Shown: positions 5,054 through 10,495 of the stretch, one piece after another
Layout of the letters: each line of letters starts with the position of its first letter
Position numbering within the stretch: position 1 is the first letter of the stretch
Notes under the pieces: generated by a model
What the model was told of the DNA's origin: nothing
Databases searched by the model: none
The model's input: only the letters and a program-made list of their open reading frames with translations
Made by a program: the position numbers and the translations under genes
Assembly (NCBI GenBank): GCA_046155605.1
Contig: JBJXFQ010000025.1
Location: 1-13,245, forward strand
DNA: 13,245 nt
Reading direction: 5' to 3'
Source: JAEUIZ01 sp046155605
Lineage (GTDB): Bacteria > Planctomycetota > Phycisphaerae > Phycisphaerales > UBA1924

Positions 5054-7520
5054 GCCCATCGATGCCGTGCTCGATGCCCTTACGCGGGCGGGCTGCGCGC
5101 CCAGGCTACAAGGTGAGGCGTGGTCGGCCCGGTGCCCGGCGCACGAAGACCGCGATCCGTCGCTCTCGATCGGCATCGGAGCGGACGCGCGTGTCCTTCT
5201 GCACTGTCACGCCAGGTGCCCGGTGGAGGCGATCGTCGGCACGCTCGGCCTGGCGATGAAGGACCTCATGCCAGTACCTGTGGCCGAAGCGAGGAGACTT
5301 CCCGCCCAGCGAAAGAGCGCGAGCGACGCCACCTTCGCCATCTCCGACGAAGCGATCGCGGTGCAGGAGAGGAAGCACGGGGCGTTTGCTGCACGCTGGA
5401 CCTACACCGACGCACAGGGCGTCTCCGCTGGAGAGGTGGTCCGTTGGAACCCGCCCGCGGGTGGGAAGGTCGTGCGCCCAATCAGTCGGCGTGGTGATGG
5501 CTGGGTGATCGCCGCGATGCCCGAGCCGCGGCCGCTCCTGAACCTGCCGGAGTTGTCGCGGTTGCCCGACGGTGCGTGGGTCTACATCGTCGAGGGCGAG
5601 ACATGCGTGGACGCGGCCCGGGCCATCGGCCTCGTCGCCACGACCAGCGCTGGCGGCAGCAAGGCAGCGACCAAGTCCGACTGGTCTGTTATGAGGGGCA
5701 AGGTCGCGGTGATCCTCCCCGACCATGACGCCGCGGACAATGCCTACGCCGAAGAGGTCGCGAGACTCTGCCAAGCCGCGGGCGCACAAGAAGTCCGCAT
5801 CGTGCGGCTCGCCGAGCACTGGCCTGCGCTTCCACCCGGCGGTGACATCGTCGATGTGCTTGCGATGGAAGGTGGAGATGCCGAGGCGGCGCACGCGAAG
5901 ATCAACGCCCTGGCCGTTGCCGCCGAACCGTTCGCACAGGAGGCACCCGCGGAGCACAAGCCGGACGAGCGCCCGGCGTTCGACCTCGCGACGCTCTTTC
6001 CTGCCGCCACTGCTGACATCCGCGACTACTTCGCCGACCTGGCCCGCTCGACACAGATGCCGCCGGACATGGCCGCCCTGCTGGGCATGGCGGTCGCGTC
6101 GGCGTGCATCTGCAACGTCGCGTGCGTTTGCGGGCATGGCGATCACATCGAGCCTGCCCCGCTGTGGGCGCTGGTGCTCTCCGAACCTGGCACGCGCAAG
6201 TCAGCCGTGCTCGCGGAACTGTTGCGGCCGATCCTGAAATGGGAGGCGGACAGGGGCCGCGAGATGCGCCCCGTCATCGCCGCGGCTGCCCAGCGGCACC
6301 GCATCACCGAACGTCGCATCCGCGCGATCGAGGACCAGGCGGGCAAGGTGGCCGACCCGTTCAAGCGGGCCGTCGTCGAGGGCGAGGCGATCCGGCTCGC
6401 CCAGGAGATGGAAGCGACGCCCGTGCCGACCGCGCCGGCGCTGCTGGCCAGCGAGCCCACGCCGGAAGCGCTCGTGCGTCAGATGAAGGAGAACCACGGC
6501 CGTGCCCTGCTCGCCAGCGCCGAGGGCGACGCACTGGACATCGTGCGGGGCCAGTACTCGGGCGTGCGGAACTATGGCGCAATGCTCAAAGGGCACGCAG
6601 GCGATTCCATCCGAGCCCAGCGGGTCGGTCGTCCCTCCGACATGATCGACCGCCCGGCGCTGGCCGTGGCGCTGTGCGTGCAGCGAGCGGCCGTCGAAGC
6701 GGTGTGGTGCGACCCGCAGGCCGAGGGGCGTGGCTTGCTCGCCCGCTTCGCTGTCATCGCCCCGCCGGACCTCGTCGGCATGCGCGACGTGCGGCCCGCG
6801 CCGGTGCGTGCGTCTGTCCGCGAGGCATGGCAGGCCGCCCTCACCCGCCTGCTTTCGTTCGAGCCGGGCGATGATCCCGATGTCGGCCCCGCCGTCGTTG
6901 CTCTCTCCTCGGAGGCCGACGCGCTCTACCACGCCTTCCAACTCCGCACCGAGGCCGCGCTTGGCTTCGGCGACCTGGCCGAGCGCCGTGCGTGGGGCGG
7001 CAAACTCTGCGGCCTTTCGCTCCGCCTAGCCCTCACGCTTCATGCGCTGGCGACGTGGGGCCGAGCGGGCACGCCGAACGATGCGCCGCGCATCGATGCC
7101 GAGACGATGGCCGCCGCAATCGCGTGGGCCGACTACCTCGCCGCGTCGGAGCGCCACGCGCGGCTCAGCATCACCGAGCCCGCGGAGCAGCGCGTCGTCC
7201 GCCGCAACCTCGACCTCATCGCCCGCCACGGTGGATCGATCAGCATCCGCGACTGGCAACGCCTCCGCTCGCTGGCGCGGGCGACGGATGCCGAAGCGGA
7301 ACTGGACGCCTTGGCAAAGGCCGAACATGGCGACTGGTCGTGGTCCGCACCCGGCCCGCGTGGCGGGCGGCCGTCGCGGCGCTTCGTCCTGCGGGGCCAC
7401 GACCCCGCCTCCGACACATCCACGCCCACGGCGGCCCCAAACGCCTCGGGTGGCCAACTGGCCGGGGTTCCGTCGGTTTCGTCGGCGTCAGGCGGCACAG
7501 CCCCGCCGCACCGCGCGTGA
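5046..7520 (+). CDS. Primase/helicase: zinc finger, TOPRIM and DUF3987 domains
   Basis: This 824-residue replication protein probably starts replication of the excised element. Residues 28-60 form a CHC2-type zinc finger (CPAHEDRDPSLSIG ... LLHCHARCP). Residues ~177-245 form a TOPRIM domain with the acidic VEGE at 182-185 and PDHD at 225-228. From ~310 to ~720 it matches the DUF3987 helicase-like family, including APLWALVLSEPGTRKSAV near 371-388. There the P-loop reads GTRKS, with Arg where Gly is usual. The C-terminal ~60 residues are low-complexity Ser/Gly/Pro. ATG 5046 overlaps the end of the preceding gene by eight bases, with GGGGGTGGG just upstream, indicating translational coupling. 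It is the largest gene of the element and shows no frame break. Confidence 0.85.
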   Translation: MGEPIDAVLDALTRAGCAPRLQGEAWSARCPAHEDRDPSLSIGIGADARVLLHCHARCPVEAIVGTLGLAMKDLMPVPVAEARRLPAQRKSASDATFAISDEAIAVQERKHGAFAARWTYTDAQGVSAGEVVRWNPPAGGKVVRPISRRGDGWVIAAMPEPRPLLNLPELSRLPDGAWVYIVEGETCVDAARAIGLVATTSAGGSKAATKSDWSVMRGKVAVILPDHDAADNAYAEEVARLCQAAGAQEVRIVRLAEHWPALPPGGDIVDVLAMEGGDAEAAHAKINALAVAAEPFAQEAPAEHKPDERPAFDLATLFPAATADIRDYFADLARSTQMPPDMAALLGMAVASACICNVACVCGHGDHIEPAPLWALVLSEPGTRKSAVLAELLRPILKWEADRGREMRPVIAAAAQRHRITERRIRAIEDQAGKVADPFKRAVVEGEAIRLAQEMEATPVPTAPALLASEPTPEALVRQMKENHGRALLASAEGDALDIVRGQYSGVRNYGAMLKGHAGDSIRAQRVGRPSDMIDRPALAVALCVQRAAVEAVWCDPQAEGRGLLARFAVIAPPDLVGMRDVRPAPVRASVREAWQAALTRLLSFEPGDDPDVGPAVVALSSEADALYHAFQLRTEAALGFGDLAERRAWGGKLCGLSLRLALTLHALATWGRAGTPNDAPRIDAETMAAAIAWADYLAASERHARLSITEPAEQRVVRRNLDLIARHGGSISIRDWQRLRSLARATDAEAELDALAKAEHGDWSWSAPGPRGGRPSRRFVLRGHDPASDTSTPTAAPNASGGQLAGVPSVSSASGGTAPPHRA

Positions 7521-7605
7521 TTCCGCCCACATTCCGCCCGAATCCCCCAGTTCCGCTTGACACTCGGCCCGTCCGAGCCTGACTGGCGACACGGAGGTCC
7601 GCCCG
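7521..7605 (+). promoter_or_regulatory. Leader of the integrase gene with -35-like box and small inverted repeat
   Basis: This 85-bp gap contains TTGACA at 7557-7562, a perfect -35 hexamer. The expected -10 position (near 7580) reads TGACTG, which is poor. Directly after the -35-like box is a perfect 5-bp inverted repeat, CTCGG/CCGAG at 7563-7567 and 7573-7577 with a 5-base loop, placed where a repressor could block the promoter. GGAGG at 7593-7597 lies eight bases before the integrase ATG. The integrase may therefore have its own promoter as well as read-through from the operon. Confidence 0.35.
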
Positions 7606-8934
7606 ATGGCGAGCATCACGACCCGCAAGAACGGCAGCCGGTTCATCACCTTCCACGACGCCGCAGGCAACCCGCGGCACATCACGCTCGGCCAGGTCGC
7701 CAAGCGCTACGCCGAGGCGTTCAAGGTCCGCGTCGAGGACCTCGCCGCGGCCGCGCTGCACGGGCACTCGCCAACCGACGATACCTCGCGCTGGCTGTCG
7801 TCACTCGAGGATCGCTTGTACGCCAAACTCGCCGCGGTCGGTCTCGTGCCCGAGCGGCAGAGCGCCACCATCGGCACGCTGGTCGAGCGGTACATCGCGG
7901 AGCGGAAGGACGACCTCAAGCCTGAGAGCACCCGCAAACTCCGGCAGACGGAGACGAAACTGCTGGCGTTCTTCGACAAGGACAAGTCGCTGCGGAAGAT
8001 CACCGCCGAGGACGCGACGGCATGGCGGCGGTCGCTCAAGGACCTCGGCCTCTCCGAAGCGGCCATCCGGACGCACTGCGGCAACGTCAAGACCATGCTC
8101 GGCGAGGCGAAGCGCCGGAAGGTCATCGACGCCAACCCGTTCGACACGCTCAAGAGCGGGCCGACGCCGAGCAAGTACACCCGGTACATCACGCCCGACG
8201 AGATCCAGCGGGTCATCGACGCCTGCCCCGATGCTGAATGGCGGTTGCTCTTCGGCCTCGCCCGCTACGCCGGGCTGCGCATCCCGAGCGAATCGCACCG
8301 CCTCACCTGGGCCGACGTGGACTTCGAGCGGGCACGGCTGACGGTCCACAGCCCCAAGACCGAGCGGTGGGAAGGCCACGACCAGCGGGTGGTCCCGATC
8401 ACGCCGAAGTTGATGACGCTGCTGCGGGAACGCTTCGAGACGATGCCCGAGGGCGAGACGCCGCTGGTCACCATCGGCGGCAAGGGGGCCGTCATCCGGC
8501 GGGTGCATCGCATCTGGGCGAAGGCGAGCGTCGAGCCGTGGGCGCGGTTGTGGCAGACGCTGCGCTCGTCCTGCGAGAAGGAATGGGCGATGACGTTCCC
8601 GCAGTTCGCCGTGAGCCGGTGGATCGGGCACAGCATCACCATCAGCGGCAAGCACTACGCCAACGCCGTGCCGGACGAACTCTTCGAGCGGGCGGCAAAG
8701 GCGACGGCCTGCGCGCAGCGCCAGGCGCAGCGGAAGGCGTCGGATGGGGCCGGAAACGAGCGGAAACAGGGGAATGGCGCGGATCGCGACGAAGCGCAGA
8801 ACTCCGCAGATTTCCCGGACTTGCGGCGTATTTCCGCAAGTCCGGGCGTTTCAGAAGAATGGAGCCGGGGGGAATTGAACCCCCGTCCCGTGGCAGTCAG
8901 CATGTCGCCTCTACGCGTGTGTCTGGCGATTTGA
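7606..8934 (+). CDS. int: Tyrosine recombinase (phage-type integrase) targeting the ssrA 3' end
   Basis: The protein has 442 residues from ATG 7606, with GGAGG eight bases upstream. Residues ~1-75 are an arm-binding-like N-terminal region, ~85-180 the core-binding domain (IGTLVERYIAERKDDLKPES ...), and ~195-370 the catalytic domain. Visible catalytic residues are Arg in ARYAGLRIPSE, Lys in HSPKTER, Arg in LRSSCEKE, His in SRWIGHSIT and the nucleophile Tyr in GKHYANAV. The usual His of the H-x-x-R box is replaced (QTLR), as occurs in some relatives. About 60 residues after the Tyr are charged and variable. The last ~25 codons (from EEWSRGELNPRP) read through the antisense of the tmRNA 3' end, so the attachment site lies inside the gene and its C-terminus is fixed by the host sequence. 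It should insert and excise the element together with an excisionase, perhaps the HTH fusion at 4121. Confidence 0.9.
   Translation: MASITTRKNGSRFITFHDAAGNPRHITLGQVAKRYAEAFKVRVEDLAAAALHGHSPTDDTSRWLSSLEDRLYAKLAAVGLVPERQSATIGTLVERYIAERKDDLKPESTRKLRQTETKLLAFFDKDKSLRKITAEDATAWRRSLKDLGLSEAAIRTHCGNVKTMLGEAKRRKVIDANPFDTLKSGPTPSKYTRYITPDEIQRVIDACPDAEWRLLFGLARYAGLRIPSESHRLTWADVDFERARLTVHSPKTERWEGHDQRVVPITPKLMTLLRERFETMPEGETPLVTIGGKGAVIRRVHRIWAKASVEPWARLWQTLRSSCEKEWAMTFPQFAVSRWIGHSITISGKHYANAVPDELFERAAKATACAQRQAQRKASDGAGNERKQGNGADRDEAQNSADFPDLRRISASPGVSEEWSRGELNPRPVAVSMSPLRVCLAI
8814..8846. repeat. Perfect 13-bp inverted repeat beside the attachment site
   Basis: CCCGGACTTGCGG at 8814-8826 is exactly mirrored by CCGCAAGTCCGGG at 8834-8846, with a 7-base loop. 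It lies inside the integrase coding region, 14 bp from the tmRNA 3' end. It could be a recombinase or excisionase binding site, a hairpin stopping ssrA transcripts (they would meet it just after the mature 3' end, but no U-run follows), or an RNA element in the integrase mRNA. The sequence cannot decide between these. Confidence 0.8.
8857..8890. other. Putative attachment site core (att) in the tmRNA T-arm/acceptor region
   Basis: The integrase gene runs into the 3' end of ssrA here, the standard arrangement for elements that insert in the 3' end of a tRNA or tmRNA gene and rebuild it. The exact core cannot be fixed because the second copy was not found in the window. I looked for the GGAGCCGG and ATTGAACCCCC strings left of 3540 and saw none. 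The extent given is therefore only the likely zone. Confidence 0.5.
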
Positions 8935-9208
8935 TCTCAGCCCGAAGCGCTGCCACCAGCAGCATCGCTCCGGGCCCAGCCTCCGGAAGTTTCTCGCCCG
9001 CACTCCCGGTTGCACCGAGTGCTGAGCCAGCCTGATGTCTAGGTTCCGCGCCTTATCAGGCGTGGGACGCGGAACCTACGGCCTATATTAGGCCGCGAGA
9101 CGATAACCGCTGTTGGCAGTTATGATTGTGCGTGATTTTATCGAGGCCATCACGCCCCTCGACGCGCCACGACATGCCTTCCCTGTCCGGTCGAATCCAG
9201 TCGGCCCC
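8860..9208 (-). ncRNA. ssrA: Transfer-messenger RNA (tmRNA)
   Basis: tmRNA rescues stalled ribosomes and tags the unfinished protein for degradation. The 5' end (9208 downward) reads GGGGCCGACTGGATTCGACC, the hallmark tmRNA start, and its first seven bases pair fully with the 3' CGGCTCC at 8867-8861, including one G-U pair. The 3' part carries the T-arm GGGGGTTCAATTCCCCC. The reading frame resumes at GCC 9117-9115 and encodes ANSGYRLAA followed by TAA (9090-9088). With the charged alanine the tag is AANSGYRLAA. A perfect 11-bp helix, TAGGTTCCGCG/CGCGGAACCTA (9078-9068 with 9050-9040), fits the pseudoknot after the tag. The 349-nt length is normal. The CCA end is not encoded: TTC follows the discriminator A. 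The gene remains complete despite the element integrated at its 3' end. Confidence 0.95.
9088..9117 (-). other. tmRNA tag reading frame (ANSGYRLAA, stop)
   Basis: The tag reading frame is GCC AAC AGC GGT TAT CGT CTC GCG GCC TAA. It ends in the LAA degradation signal recognised by ClpXP-type proteases. The stop codon lies in the loop side of a small perfect hairpin (GGCCTA-ATA-TAGGCC). The resume codon is chosen by the conserved AAN start of tags and the upstream ATAACT context; it is not proved. Confidence 0.8.
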
Positions 9209-9210
9209 AT

Positions 9211-9257
9211 GTTGTCAAAGAACGAGTCATTATAGCACGCCACGCACCGGCCACCCC
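9211..9257 (-). promoter_or_regulatory. ssrA promoter
   Basis: A perfect -10 box TATAAT lies at 9234-9229 on the minus strand, 20 bases before the mature tmRNA 5' end. This leaves room for a start about 7 bases downstream and a short leader removed by RNase P. The -35 position (about 9252-9257) is GC-rich, GGGGTG, and does not match TTGACA. In this otherwise GC-rich stretch the -10 stands out. Confidence 0.65.
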
Positions 9258-9433
9258 GGCACGTCGAGCACGCCCGCGCCGCGTTCGCCGCCCACCGCAC
9301 GAACCTCGCCGAATAGCCCCGTTCCTCGTCACGCGGCACACGTGCTCGACCTACCCACGATCGGCATTCTGTCAAGGTGCCGCAAGCAAAGCCAGCGATG
9401 AAGTCCTAACGCGGCGTCCGCCATCACGAGCCT
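9258..9433. other. Intergenic stretch without recognised features
   Basis: Between the ssrA promoter and the terminator of the PilJ-domain gene I see no gene. A short frame on the plus strand (9126-9401) runs mostly through tmRNA antisense and has no ribosome binding site or family pattern. No repeat or strong hairpin was noticed. Confidence 0.4.
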
Positions 9434-9463
9434 CAAAACAAAGCAGACCCTCCGAAGAGGGTC
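9434..9463 (-). terminator. Rho-independent terminator of the PilJ-domain gene
   Basis: Read on the minus strand, GACCCTC-TTCG-GAGGGTC (9463-9446) forms a perfect 7-bp stem with a stable UUCG loop, followed by the T-rich TGCTTTGTTTTG. It lies about 55 bp after the stop codon of the leftward gene at 9517 and before ssrA, so it separates that transcript from ssrA. Confidence 0.85.
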
Positions 9464-9516
9464 CGTGCCACAAGGTCCGGGCGCTGAGATTCGTGATCGT
9501 CGATCGGCGTATCGCT

Positions 9517-10398
9517 CTACTTATCTTCGGACGTGTCGTTGACGTTCGTGAACGTCCCCGTGCGGATCAGGCCCGACTCGATCTGATTGAGCGCGTTGCC
9601 GAGGTTGTTGAGGATCGGGAGGCTCTGCGACGCCACGCTCGCCAGGCCCGCCGCCGAGGTCGAGCCATTGAGCCCGCTCGAGATCGTCGGCGAGAGGTTG
9701 CCCCACAACTCGCTCACCGCGGCCAGTTGATCGCGCAGCGTCGGATCGGTCGCCCCGCTCACGCCCAGCGTCGCGTCCCCGTCGGTCAGGGCCGAGAGCA
9801 GGCTCTCGAACTGCCGCGCCGACTCGCGGAGGTTGTCGCGATTGTGCTCGACGTTCACGTTCAGATGCACGAGCAGATACTCCTTCGCCAGTTTCTGCGA
9901 GAGCAACTGCTGCTTGCAGGCGGCCGAGATCGACGCGAGCACCGGACCCGCCGTCGTCGAACGCTGCGAGTGCGCCAGGCACAACGCAAAAACCTTCTCC
10001 GCGGTGTCGAGCAACTTCCCGCTCGATTCCGCGATCATCAGCGTGGCCTGCGGCGAGGTCGGCCCGCCCGCCGCCACCGCCGTGAACGTCGGCTTGATCT
10101 GGCCCCACTGCGAGCGCAGCGCCTTGAGCGCGCCCGAGAGATTCACATCGGCCCGCGCCGAGTCGCAGACCTCGCCGTTCTCCAACGCGCTGATCGTCGC
10201 CTCAAACGCCTCCATGTCGCGCGAGAGCGCCTCCCGGTTCGTCTCGGGGTTCTGGTCCGAGGCGATCAGCAGGTAGTCCTTCGCGATCTGCTGGGTCAGC
10301 GTCCGCTGCTGGCCGGCGAGGTTGAGCGTCGCGGCGATCTGATCCGTCGAGGGGCTGGCCGCGCAGACGAACGCGGCGACAACGAGCGTGTTCAGCAT
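9517..10398 (-). CDS. Secreted protein with two PilJ-type (type IV pili chemotaxis transducer N-terminal) repeats
   Basis: The protein has 293 residues. The N-terminus MLNTLVVAAFVCAASPS looks like a short signal peptide, so a periplasmic or exported location is likely. Two repeats follow: NLAGQQRTLTQQIAKDYLLI at ~26-45 and ISAACKQQLLSQKLAKEYLL at ~157-176, each continued by long amphipathic helices. The AGxQRxLxQ-xAKxYLL pattern is that of the PilJ-type domain normally found as the sensor part of chemotaxis or histidine kinase proteins such as PilJ and NarX. No transmembrane helix, HAMP or signalling domain follows, so this is a free-standing sensor-like or binding domain. ATG 10398 is preferred because GGAG lies seven bases upstream. 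ATG 10428 would add MFSVQPRRTD, whose arginines would make a more classical signal peptide but which lacks a ribosome binding site. The ligand is unknown. Confidence 0.75.
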   Translation of the reverse strand: MLNTLVVAAFVCAASPSTDQIAATLNLAGQQRTLTQQIAKDYLLIASDQNPETNREALSRDMEAFEATISALENGEVCDSARADVNLSGALKALRSQWGQIKPTFTAVAAGGPTSPQATLMIAESSGKLLDTAEKVFALCLAHSQRSTTAGPVLASISAACKQQLLSQKLAKEYLLVHLNVNVEHNRDNLRESARQFESLLSALTDGDATLGVSGATDPTLRDQLAAVSELWGNLSPTISSGLNGSTSAAGLASVASQSLPILNNLGNALNQIESGLIRTGTFTNVNDTSEDK

Positions 10399-10495
10399 GT
10401 CGGTTCTCCGGGGTTGTACCGAGAACATCGGCAGGCTTAGGTCACCTATTCACCTCCGCGCGGCATCCACGCCGAGATAACCGCGATCGTCCCCG
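10399..10495. promoter_or_regulatory. Divergent intergenic region between the PilJ-domain gene and rnr
   Basis: These 97 bp must contain the start signals of two genes read in opposite directions. The ribosome binding site of the leftward gene (GGAG on the minus strand, near 10409-10406) is visible. No Shine-Dalgarno sequence precedes the rnr ATG. I see no convincing -35/-10 pair. Confidence 0.4.

Noticed and set aside
5106..6146. Long minus-strand frame (346 codons) opposite the primase
   Set aside because: It is a shadow of the primase, whose zinc finger and TOPRIM motifs are clear in the plus frame; there is no ribosome binding site or domain.
8860..8934. A tRNA gene on the minus strand suggested by the T-arm and acceptor sequence
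   Set aside because: The matching 5' acceptor strand is about 340 bases away and has the tmRNA start signature, with a tag frame in between, so this is the tRNA-like domain of tmRNA.
9211..9218. TTGACA on the minus strand just upstream of ssrA, as a -35 box
   Set aside because: It lies downstream of the perfect TATAAT and within the expected leader; a promoter using it would start inside the mature tmRNA.
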